A stretch of DNA of 64,000 nucleotides from Chloroflexota bacterium (GTDB lineage Bacteria; Chloroflexota; Anaerolineae; Aggregatilineales; Phototrophicaceae), in assembly GCA_011523615.1 (NCBI GenBank), contig WTGJ01000027.1, positions 788,170-852,169 of the forward strand, read 5' to 3'. Each line of letters begins with the position of its first letter. Within the stretch, counting starts at the first letter, position 1. Below are positions 44,603-52,384 of the stretch, piece by piece. The notes beneath the pieces were generated by a model, which saw only the letters and a program-made list of their open reading frames with translations, had not been told where the DNA came from and ran no database searches. The translations under genes were made by a program, and so were the position numbers.

Positions 44603-45589
44603 CTACTGTGGGCCATCATACAATTGGCGATTCGCTCGATATTCTTGTAGAAAATCGTCTACTGCACTTTCCAGATCGTATTGAGGTTTCCAGCCCCACT
44701 CCTGTTCCGCGAAACAACCATTGATCGGTTTCCGCAACAACATCTTTCGCCGTCCCGCAGCATCTGCTTCGTCAAAAGAAACCTTTGCGCCGGGAATTTT
44801 CCGCCGTGTGATTTCCGCCAAATCTGCCGCGGAGGGCGCCGGCTTGATGCCATCCAGTAGATAATTGACGCTGCGTATCTGTTCCCTAGGCGCCTTCGAT
44901 AACGCCAACGTTGCGCGGATTGCATCTTTGATGTAGAGCACTTCGACGGTGGTTTCTGGTGGTACGGGAAAATGAAATGGCTTACCCTGCGCGCAAGTTT
45001 CCAAAACCCAGGATGTGAACTGTACCACCCCTGGCGTGCGCACTCCCGGACCCATGATGGATTGATAACGGATGCCGCGAAAATCGATGCCATATTTCCT
45101 ACGATAAAACCGGCCGAGCTGCTCACCAAAGACTTTCGTGACCCCATAAACCAGCGAAGGTCGTTGCAGAGTGCGATCATTCAAATCCACCTGATCATCG
45201 AGGTCATAACCAAAAGTGCCTACTGAGCTGGCGAAAATGACTTGCTCCACGCCGAATAAACGCGCGGCTTCCAATACGTAAAATGTTCCCATCGCATTGG
45301 TTTGCACGGCGGTGGCCGGGTCTTCTTCGCACAAGAGAGAAAGGATGGCGCCAAAATGAAAAATCACTCTCGGTCTGCTTTGTTCCACTGCAGCCAGGAT
45401 ATGGCTGAAATTGCCAACGTCACCTTGGATGAACGTCAGTTGATCAGCGTAAGGGGCGAGCCAGCGTTTGGAACTGGGGTTGCGATGGAAGATCGTGACT
45501 GTGTGGCCTTCTTTCAGCAAGGGTGGGACGAGCCCGCGGCCGATGAAACCGGTGCCGCCCGTGATGAGAATGCCATGGCGATTCGTCAT
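44603..45589 (-). CDS. NAD-dependent epimerase/dehydratase family protein
   Basis: A 328-residue extended SDR. ILITGGTGFIGRGLVPPLL binds NAD. IFASSVGTFGYD contains the catalytic Ser, and SLVYGVTKVFGEQL contains the Tyr and Lys. The GIRYQSIMGPGVRTPGVVQF segment and overall length resemble UDP-glucose 4-epimerase-like or threonine 3-dehydrogenase-like members. The exact substrate is not decidable. The 182 bases downstream of its start (45590-45771) hold no gene that I can see. Confidence 0.85.
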   Translation of the reverse strand: MTNRHGILITGGTGFIGRGLVPPLLKEGHTVTIFHRNPSSKRWLAPYADQLTFIQGDVGNFSHILAAVEQSRPRVIFHFGAILSLLCEEDPATAVQTNAMGTFYVLEAARLFGVEQVIFASSVGTFGYDLDDQVDLNDRTLQRPSLVYGVTKVFGEQLGRFYRRKYGIDFRGIRYQSIMGPGVRTPGVVQFTSWVLETCAQGKPFHFPVPPETTVEVLYIKDAIRATLALSKAPREQIRSVNYLLDGIKPAPSAADLAEITRRKIPGAKVSFDEADAAGRRKMLLRKPINGCFAEQEWGWKPQYDLESAVDDFLQEYRANRQLYDGPQ

Positions 45590-45771
45590 GCCTTCATGGT
45601 AGCAGTGCGAGCTTTAACTGACAATGTGTGTTCGGGATGAAGAATACGCAGCCAACCGATCGATCACCCAACAATGCCGAAGAATCGCAACAGTAAATCA
45701 TTGATTCTTTCTTTGGGAATGTCGAATTTCAAGATTTCGAAGATTTCAATGTGCCTTTGTTTTCACACCAT

Positions 45772-47178
45772 TCATGCGAGTGCGTGTTCTTGTTCCAGTA
45801 AGGAAAGCATTTCGGCCACATCATAGAATTTCACACGGGGTCGGCCTTGCTCTTGCCCCATTTCCTGTTCCAGCTCATCCAGTCTTTGCCAGTCTACGTA
45901 ACTCACCACCTGTACACCGCGCCGCGTGAGCATGGCAACCAGGTCTTCTTCTGGATGATGGGTCAAATCTTGCAAACGACCCTCCCACCAATCTTCGAGC
46001 AGGCATTCCACGGTCTCCACACTATCCGGCTTGTTCGTGCCGATGACTCCCGATGGCCCGCGCTTGATCCAACCCGCCACATACTCACCCGGCAAAACGT
46101 GATCGCTGTCACGTTCCCGCACCACTCGGCCGCGTTGGTTCGGAATGGTCCCCCAGTCCTCATCAAAGGGCACTTCCGGTAAAGGCACACCACGATAACC
46201 CACCGAACGAAACACCAATTGCACCGGCAATACTTCCTGCTCCTCCGTCGCGCGCGGCCGCAACCTGCCTCTTTCATCCTGCATGAGTTCATTGCGCACC
46301 AAACGGATGGCTTCCACACGATCCTGGCCGATCAACTCCACCGGCGATGTTAGGAAGCACATCACGATTCGCACTCTTTTCCTTTCTTCCTTTCGCTGCG
46401 AGTAGTCTCGCAGGATTTCCACATTGCGGATCATGGTACGATCGCTCGTTGTGTCGAGTTCCTTTTGACTGTATGGATCCAGTCCCATCTCCGCAGGATC
46501 GACGAAAATGGATGCCTCTTCCATTTCACCCAATTCCTTGATTTCAGGATTGGTGAAGGCGGCCTGCGATGGCCCCCTCCGCCCCAGGACGTAGATCTCT
46601 CGAATTTGACTGGCGGCCAGCGCTCGTTGGGCATAATCGACGATGTCGGTTTGATCCAATTCCGCCTGCGAACGCGCCAGGATGCGGACCACATCCATCG
46701 CCACATTCCCCAGGCCAATCACCGCAACCCTGGTAGCCGAGAGGTCAAATTCACGGTCGCAATAATCCGGATGTCCGTTGTACCAGGCGACAAACTCCGT
46801 TGCGGCATGGCTACCGGCCAAATCTTCACCGGGAATGTTCAAGGCCCGATCACTTTGTGCACCGACTGCGTAAATCACGCCATGGTACCGGCTCAGCAAT
46901 TCGGCCCGCTGGACGTCTTCGCCAAAGCTGACATTCCCCAAGTAGCGAAATCGCCCATGCGAGGCAATGCGATCGTAGACTTTCGTGACCGACTTGATCT
47001 TCTGGTGGTCTGGCGCGACCCCGCCCCGCACCAGGCCATATGGCGTCGGCAAGCGCTCCAGCATGTCCACCCTGGCGATGATGCCTTGTTTTTCTGCCCG
47101 AAACAGGCGCTCAGCCGCATAGAAACCCGCTGGGCCAGATCCCACAATGGCGACGCGCAAAGAATTGTCTGCAACCAT
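45772..47178 (-). CDS. Ferredoxin/adrenodoxin-type NADP+ reductase (FprA-like)
   Basis: About 468 residues. The FAD motif VAIVGSGPAGFYAAERLF is at the N-terminus. The NADP motif VAVIGLGNVAMDVVRILARS is near residue 150, and YVLGRRGPSQAAFTNPEIKEL is the family-specific segment. GWIKRGPSGVIGTNKPDS lies near the C-terminus and also contacts FAD and NADP. It transfers electrons between NADPH and ferredoxin. The ATG at 47178 is chosen; a GTG at 47208 would overlap the M24 peptidase gene. No ferredoxin gene is adjacent. Confidence 0.93.
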   Translation of the reverse strand: MVADNSLRVAIVGSGPAGFYAAERLFRAEKQGIIARVDMLERLPTPYGLVRGGVAPDHQKIKSVTKVYDRIASHGRFRYLGNVSFGEDVQRAELLSRYHGVIYAVGAQSDRALNIPGEDLAGSHAATEFVAWYNGHPDYCDREFDLSATRVAVIGLGNVAMDVVRILARSQAELDQTDIVDYAQRALAASQIREIYVLGRRGPSQAAFTNPEIKELGEMEEASIFVDPAEMGLDPYSQKELDTTSDRTMIRNVEILRDYSQRKEERKRVRIVMCFLTSPVELIGQDRVEAIRLVRNELMQDERGRLRPRATEEQEVLPVQLVFRSVGYRGVPLPEVPFDEDWGTIPNQRGRVVRERDSDHVLPGEYVAGWIKRGPSGVIGTNKPDSVETVECLLEDWWEGRLQDLTHHPEEDLVAMLTRRGVQVVSYVDWQRLDELEQEMGQEQGRPRVKFYDVAEMLSLLEQEHALA

Positions 47179-47194
47179 ACCGTTCAAGCCAACG

Positions 47195-48436
47195 TTAGGC
47201 TGTTCCACCTTTCAAGGGAAGAACCAAGTCTTTCGGATGCGGCGATAAAGAAATCAGCTCGCCTTGCTCACTCACATAAAAGGTATCTTCCAGGCGGATT
47301 CCATAACCCCGGTCCGGGTAATACACCCCCGGTTCAATCGTGATCACATTGCCCGGTTGCAAAATATCTTCTTTTTGCAAATGGCTCATCCCGGGAGCTT
47401 CGTGCACGCGCAACCCGACTCCATGCCCCAGTCCATGAGTATAGCCATCGGTGGTTCCGGGGTGGCTCCGCCCCGTCGGATGTCCCCTGCTTTCAAAGAG
47501 ATCCAACACCGCATCCTGCAACCGATGAGCCTTGCCACCACTGACAAAGGTCTCTACGGCGACATCAAAAGCATCACTCACATCTTGAAAACTGCGTTGC
47601 ACTTCCTCTGTCGCATAGCCAATCGACCAGGTGCGCGTACAGTCGTGAAAGTAACCGCCACCGATTTCACGAGGGAAAAAGTCGAATACGATGGTCTGGC
47701 CCGTTCGCAAAGGCGTATCCGCTTCGCCGCGACTGTGAGGGAAAGCGGCATCCCGCCCCTGGGCAAAGATCATGCCTTCTTGATCGACCAGGCCTCGATC
47801 CAACAATGCGCGGTTGATCAGCGCTTTGACATCACCAATCGTCACATTGCGGCCGTCACCGTCCACGACCGCCCCGTCCTTCTCCGCCATGCTGGATAGG
47901 TAATCCCAGGCCATTTGCATCACTTCCGCCGTCTTTTGTGCTACGACGCGGATGCGTTCGAGCTCTTGCGGTGACTTGGTGGCCATCGCTTCCGTGAAGA
48001 GCGTTTTGCGAATCTCGCCCACCAGTTCATATTGCGGCAATTCTTTTTCCAATGCGCGGAAGAAAGTCAGATAGTGACCCAGCATTCCTACGCCATAAAT
48101 CCCCACCCTTCCCGGCGGCACTGCGAATTGATCGAGGCAACGCTTCCAAAAATCCAATTGGGTTTTCAGCGGATCTCCACCGGATTTGAGGGCGATCTCA
48201 GCCAGGCCGACATCATTGAACGTGAAGCACTCGAGGCCACTGTCTTTCATCTCCTCGATTTCCATCGGGCTGACCACGGCCACGCCTGTTTCACCCACTT
48301 TCTTGAGGATCAATCCCCCCATGATGTGCGCGCCATGGGTCATGTAATTGCGTTCCGGGCTCTCTTCTTCGCCGCCACCGATGATGAAAGCGACCAAATC
48401 TCGTTCGCGCATCAAGCGATCCAAATCAGACTTCAT
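47195..48436 (-). CDS. M24 family metallopeptidase (Xaa-Pro aminopeptidase-like)
   Basis: A 413-residue protein. The pita-bread domain has all five metal ligands in order: Asp in VFDFFPRE, Asp in FHDCTRTW, His in HGLGHGVGL, Glu in ITIEPGVYY and Glu in IRLEDTFY. The N-terminal creatinase-like domain is complete. It would cleave dipeptides or N-terminal Xaa-Pro bonds. The ferredoxin reductase gene follows 16 bases downstream. Confidence 0.9.
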   Translation of the reverse strand: MKSDLDRLMRERDLVAFIIGGGEEESPERNYMTHGAHIMGGLILKKVGETGVAVVSPMEIEEMKDSGLECFTFNDVGLAEIALKSGGDPLKTQLDFWKRCLDQFAVPPGRVGIYGVGMLGHYLTFFRALEKELPQYELVGEIRKTLFTEAMATKSPQELERIRVVAQKTAEVMQMAWDYLSSMAEKDGAVVDGDGRNVTIGDVKALINRALLDRGLVDQEGMIFAQGRDAAFPHSRGEADTPLRTGQTIVFDFFPREIGGGYFHDCTRTWSIGYATEEVQRSFQDVSDAFDVAVETFVSGGKAHRLQDAVLDLFESRGHPTGRSHPGTTDGYTHGLGHGVGLRVHEAPGMSHLQKEDILQPGNVITIEPGVYYPDRGYGIRLEDTFYVSEQGELISLSPHPKDLVLPLKGGTA

Positions 48437-48499
48437 GACCTCTCCTGACTGATAGAAGATGGATTGACTTTGACATTATAACGATTTCGACGAGGAATC

Positions 48500-48529
48500 T
48501 GGCATAGGCAATGCTGGCATAGGAAATGC
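48500..48529. repeat. Two tandem copies of a 15-base repeat
   Basis: TGGCATAGGCAATGC (48500-48514) is followed directly by TGGCATAGGAAATGC (48515-48529), one base different, in the gap between the M24 peptidase start and the selA stop. A partial third copy (TATGGAAT) may follow. No function is evident. Confidence 0.7.
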
Positions 48530-48536
48530 TATGGAA

Positions 48537-49913
48537 TCATAACGAATTGAGCCCGGCTTCTTGCAGGTTCTTGAGCAATTCCTCTTCTTGTTCCGGCAGG
48601 ACCGTGCGCGGATCCAAAACCACCGCATCGTCTTCAATGCGAGCGATCACCGGCGGGTTGGTTTGTCGAAGCAGTTGCAATGTTGCGTTCGGGTTCGGCA
48701 CCGTCAATGCCAGTGCATGACTGGGCAAAGTGCCACCGGGGATGCTCCCACCACCGATGGTGGAACGCGTTGCGATGACCGCCCCGCCGACGATTCTTTG
48801 CCAGCGCAAGGCAAGCTCTTGGAGCTCAGCGGAATTTCTTGCGATCATCCGCCAAATGGGAATTTCAGCAGCTGCGAATCCCCTTTGATATGCATTTAAC
48901 GTGGCATCCAAGGCGGCCAGAGCCAATTTATCCGCGCGCATCGCTCTGGCCAGAGGGTGTTCTCTCATGGCTTGAATCACCGTTTTGCGCCCCACCAGGA
49001 TTCCCGCCTGTGGGCCGCCCAGCAATTTATCCCCGCTGAATAGGACCACATCCGCACCACACGCCACACTTTCTTGAACGGTCGGTTCGTAAGGCAGACC
49101 GAATTGTGTCGTATCCAACAGTGAACCACTGCCCAGATCATCCGCGATGTAAATTCCGTGTTCCCTTGCCAGGGCCACCAATTCCGACAAAGGGGTGCTT
49201 TCGACGAAGCCAGACTGACGAAAATTGGATGGATGAACCCGGAGCAACATCGCCGTTCGCTCATGGATCGCTTCGTGGTAATCCGACAGGCGCGTGCGGT
49301 TCGTGCTGCCGACTTCCCGCAGCAAAGCGCCGCTCTCGGCCATGATCTCTGGGATGCGAAAGCCGCCACCGATTTCCACGAGCTGCCCGCGGGAAATGAT
49401 CACTTCTCTGCCTTTGGCCAGAGCACTCAGCAAGAGGACCAGCGCAGCCGCATTGTTGTTCACGATCAACGCATCTTCGGCGTCCGTCACAGCCTTCAGC
49501 TTCAACACCGCATGGGAATCGCGCCGCCCTCGCTTCCCTTCTTCCAGATCATATTCCAGGTTGCTGTATCCCTTGGCGATCGATTGCATCGCCTGGATGG
49601 CCGCTCCGGAGAGGGGCGCACGGCCCAGATTGGTATGCAGGATGACGCCCGTAGCATTGATGACGGTTCTGAGTGATGGAGCAAACGCGAAATCCAAACG
49701 CCGCTCCACACACTGAAGGAAATGCACCAGATCGAAAACGACCGAATTGTGCTCAACTGCTTTCCGCTGATGGATGCGTTCCCTCGCATCATCCAGGGCC
49801 GCACGTAAGGCGTCGGTTACGGCTGGCCGGCCATATTGCTGGCACCATTGCTGGCAAAGATCTGATTGCAACAGGCGATCGATCGATGGCAGATTGCGCA
49901 AAGCCTCTTGCAT
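48537..49913 (-). CDS. selA: L-seryl-tRNA(Sec) selenium transferase (selenocysteine synthase)
   Basis: A 458-residue PLP enzyme converting Ser-tRNA(Sec) to Sec-tRNA(Sec) with selenophosphate. VINATGVILHTNLGRAPLS is the family signature, DDLGSGSLLD binds the cofactor, and the PLP lysine is Lys296 in FSGDKLLGGPQAG, at the position seen in E. coli SelA. Length is normal and no motif is lost, so it appears functional. A small membrane protein gene is five bases upstream. selB, selC and selD are not visible in this window. It supports reading UGA as Sec at 3073. Confidence 0.96.
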   Translation of the reverse strand: MQEALRNLPSIDRLLQSDLCQQWCQQYGRPAVTDALRAALDDARERIHQRKAVEHNSVVFDLVHFLQCVERRLDFAFAPSLRTVINATGVILHTNLGRAPLSGAAIQAMQSIAKGYSNLEYDLEEGKRGRRDSHAVLKLKAVTDAEDALIVNNNAAALVLLLSALAKGREVIISRGQLVEIGGGFRIPEIMAESGALLREVGSTNRTRLSDYHEAIHERTAMLLRVHPSNFRQSGFVESTPLSELVALAREHGIYIADDLGSGSLLDTTQFGLPYEPTVQESVACGADVVLFSGDKLLGGPQAGILVGRKTVIQAMREHPLARAMRADKLALAALDATLNAYQRGFAAAEIPIWRMIARNSAELQELALRWQRIVGGAVIATRSTIGGGSIPGGTLPSHALALTVPNPNATLQLLRQTNPPVIARIEDDAVVLDPRTVLPEQEEELLKNLQEAGLNSL

Positions 49914-49917
49914 CGCG

Positions 49918-50355
49918 TCAGTTACCCAGTTCGCGCCGTCGGATTCCCCATTCCAACAGGATCAATATGGATGCCAGGAGGAGGGCCGTCCAGGGATTCA
50001 GGGCACGTTCATCGCCGATGTACATCAATTGCAGGCAGGCGCAACCCACGACGAAGAAGCCTACCCAGGCGCTTTGTCGAACGATGACGCCACTGGCTGG
50101 CACGCTTTTCGTAAGCGGTACAAATCGGACATTGGCATAAAAAACGAAGGGCATCGCCGTCCCGCTGCTCGCCACAAACAGCAATAGAAGCAATTGAAAC
50201 ACGCTGCGTATCGATGGGCTGTGATGGCGTACCACCTCCGCCAAGCCCAACCAACCGATCGCCATCATGAGCACGGCAACGATCAAGGCGCCCAGATGGT
50301 CTCGCGGGATGGTAGGAGTCACCGCTTTGGCTGGTTCCAGCCGACTGGTCGACAT
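49918..50355 (-). CDS. Small membrane protein of unknown function
   Basis: About 145 residues from the ATG at 50355 (MSTSRLEPAK). Four hydrophobic segments are seen (LGALIVAVLMMAIGWLGLAE, VFQLLLLLFVASSGTAMPFV, SAWVGFFVVGCACLQLMYI and WTALLLASILILLEWGI) with short loops. A longer in-frame version would overlap nadE. It lies between nadE and selA in the same direction. I do not recognise the family. Confidence 0.65.
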   Translation of the reverse strand: MSTSRLEPAKAVTPTIPRDHLGALIVAVLMMAIGWLGLAEVVRHHSPSIRSVFQLLLLLFVASSGTAMPFVFYANVRFVPLTKSVPASGVIVRQSAWVGFFVVGCACLQLMYIGDERALNPWTALLLASILILLEWGIRRRELGN

Positions 50356-50401
50356 GCAAACAGTATACTGCCATCCGGATCCATTGCTGGCATCACCCCC
50401 C

Positions 50402-51274
50402 TCATTCCAAACGCCCCGGCCGGCCGGTATTGTCACGCAAATACAAGAAATCATGACCGACGGTGCGACGGCTCAGTTTGGCGATGTTGGGCATCGTTCG
50501 CTTGTAGTGGTTCTGTTTGACTCGCTGCCAAAAATGCTCGACAAAAGTGGGTTCAAATCCGCAATCGATGGCCTCTGCGACGGAATACCGCTCATCCACC
50601 AGCAAATACAACAAAGCGTCGGCAACGTCGTAGGAGAAACCCAGTTCTTCTTCATCCGTTTGCCCCACCCAAAGATCTGCGCTGGGCGCTTTTTCGAGGA
50701 TGGGCTGCGGGATTTCCAGATGGGTAGCCATTTGCCGAATCTGATGCTTGTAGAGATCAGCGATGGGTTGCAGCGCAGCGGCGCCATCGCCATACACGGT
50801 GGAATAACCCAACAACATCTCCGTTTTGTTGCTCGTGCCCAACACCAGACCCGCACAGGCTGCAGATTGATCATAGAGAACGAGCATCCTCAGCCGGGCA
50901 AAAACGTTTCCTTTGCGCAGGCGATCCATCTCAGGAAAACGCTTCAAGAGCGGTTCGGCCATCTCCGCAATCGACACATCCATGAAGGGGAGTCCTAGGG
51001 CTTCGCTGACCGCCGCGGCATCGTCCATGCTGGCGGATACCGTTTCGGCCGCCGGCATGCGGATGGCCAAGACTCGTTTGCGCCCCAGCGCCCGAACGGC
51101 GAGAGCGGCTGAAACGGCAGAATCGATCCCGCCGGAAAGACCGACGACGCAACGAGACACACCTGCCTTGGCCAGAGCATCCCGAATGAAACCCTGCAAT
51201 ACTCGGGATGCCAAGCCAGGGTGGATGGAGAGACGGGGCAAGATGTGGGCTGCTGCTGTCCAATTACGCTGCAC
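50402..51274 (-). CDS. nadE: NH3-dependent NAD+ synthetase
   Basis: A 290-residue enzyme. The ATP pyrophosphatase P-loop VVGLSGGIDSAVSAALAVRA is near residue 40. VLGTSNKTEMLLGYSTVYGDGAA is the NaAD-binding signature. There is no N-terminal glutaminase domain, so free ammonia is the expected nitrogen donor. It completes NAD synthesis from nicotinic acid adenine dinucleotide. It starts at a GTG and overlaps the upstream kinase gene by 11 bases. Confidence 0.94.
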   Translation of the reverse strand: MQRNWTAAAHILPRLSIHPGLASRVLQGFIRDALAKAGVSRCVVGLSGGIDSAVSAALAVRALGRKRVLAIRMPAAETVSASMDDAAAVSEALGLPFMDVSIAEMAEPLLKRFPEMDRLRKGNVFARLRMLVLYDQSAACAGLVLGTSNKTEMLLGYSTVYGDGAAALQPIADLYKHQIRQMATHLEIPQPILEKAPSADLWVGQTDEEELGFSYDVADALLYLLVDERYSVAEAIDCGFEPTFVEHFWQRVKQNHYKRTMPNIAKLSRRTVGHDFLYLRDNTGRPGRLE

Positions 51275-52013
51275 GGGAAATCATTTCATCAGCGTAGATG
51301 GCCGCCCCGACGATGCCCGCTCGGTTGCGCAACTTCGCCGGCACGATCGGCGCGTTGGCGGCCAACAACGGCAAAAACTTCTGGTGTTTTTTACTCACTC
51401 CGCCACCCAGAATGTACAAATTGGGAGACAACAAATGATCGGTCATCGCGAGATATTCGTTGATCCGTGCGGCCCATTCGGCCCAACTCAATCTTTCACG
51501 CTTCCGTGCGCTATTGGTCATGTATCGTTCCGCGGAATCACCATACATCAGCAAATGACCGAATTCAGTATTGGGCACCAGTGTTCCGTTGATGAAGAGC
51601 GCGCTGCCCAAGCCCGTACCGAGGGTCAACATAAGGATCGTCCCCTGTTGCTCACCAGCTGCACCGAATCTCATCTCCGCCAGACCGGCCGCATCGGCAT
51701 CGTTCAATAGATGAACTGGCTGGCCCAGTATTTCGGTCAAAGCGGCTTCCGTGGGATGACCGATCCATTGGGCAGCGACGTTGGCAGCGCTGCAGGTGAT
51801 GCCATTCCTGATGATCCCTGGAAATGTGCAACCGATGGGGCCCTGCCAGGAAAAAGCCGAGACCAGTTGTTCGACGGCCGCCAACATGGTTTCGGGTTGG
51901 GCCGGTTGAGGCGTCTCCATCCGCAATCGTTCCTGAGTCAGCGATCCATCCAATAGATTCACGGGGGCCGCTTTGATCCCGGAACCGCCAATATCGATGC
52001 CCAAGGCGATCAT
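51264..52013 (-). CDS. ppgK: Polyphosphate glucokinase-like ROK-family kinase
   Basis: About 249 residues from the ATG at 52013 (GGTGA site). The ATP/polyphosphate motif is ALGIDIGGSGIKAAPVNL, the sugar-binding segment is LNDADAAGLAEMRFG, and TLGTGLGSALFINGTLVPNT (the GTGxG motif) with EFGHL follows. LYILGGGVSKKH is the C-terminal nucleotide motif. Length and motifs match strictly polyphosphate/ATP glucokinases of actinobacteria and Chloroflexota. It phosphorylates glucose for the pentose phosphate and glycolysis enzymes encoded a few kilobases downstream. The phosphate donor is inferred. Confidence 0.85.
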   Translation of the reverse strand: MIALGIDIGGSGIKAAPVNLLDGSLTQERLRMETPQPAQPETMLAAVEQLVSAFSWQGPIGCTFPGIIRNGITCSAANVAAQWIGHPTEAALTEILGQPVHLLNDADAAGLAEMRFGAAGEQQGTILMLTLGTGLGSALFINGTLVPNTEFGHLLMYGDSAERYMTNSARKRERLSWAEWAARINEYLAMTDHLLSPNLYILGGGVSKKHQKFLPLLAANAPIVPAKLRNRAGIVGAAIYADEMISRAA

Positions 52014-52119
52014 TTGACTCACCGCTGAATCATAAATGCTGCACACTCATCTCGCACACCATTGTACCGCCCTCTGGCGGAAAGACCGCAATGTGAGCAT
52101 TTTGATTTTCTCCTGTAAA

Positions 52120-52326
52120 GATTCTTCATTTGCGGAGATCGTGGAACATAGCTTGCACCAGGCAGCACTCTGGGATGAAGTGAAAAACGATATCCATACG
52201 AAATCTGGTCTCGAGTTGAGTGGCGGTCAACAGCAGCGGCTTTGCATCGCTCGCACCATCCCTGTCGAAGAACCGAACGGCGATTCCGAAATCCGTTGGG
52301 ATGAATTGGTCGAGCCAAGGTTCTAG
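52120..52326 (+). pseudogene. Remnant of a phosphate ABC transporter ATPase gene (pstB)
   Basis: About 65 codons retain PstB sequence: [20 protein letters not shown], then the ABC signature [19 protein letters not shown]. Everything expected before (Walker A) and after (Walker B, DEPTSALD) is absent. The ORF ends at TAG 52324-52326 after [13 protein letters not shown]. It lies in the gap between ppgK and the PEP carboxylase gene. The fragment cannot be an active ATPase. It points to a lost pst operon or an insertion/deletion event here. Confidence 0.8.
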
Positions 52327-52384
52327 CCATACAACAGACAAACCCAATATGGTCTATATTTGAAATACGATCGGAGCTTTTGCT

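Noticed and set aside
45590..45771. Search of the gap for tRNA-Sec or another RNA gene
   Set aside because: No cloverleaf or other recognisable RNA structure was found by eye; nothing to report.
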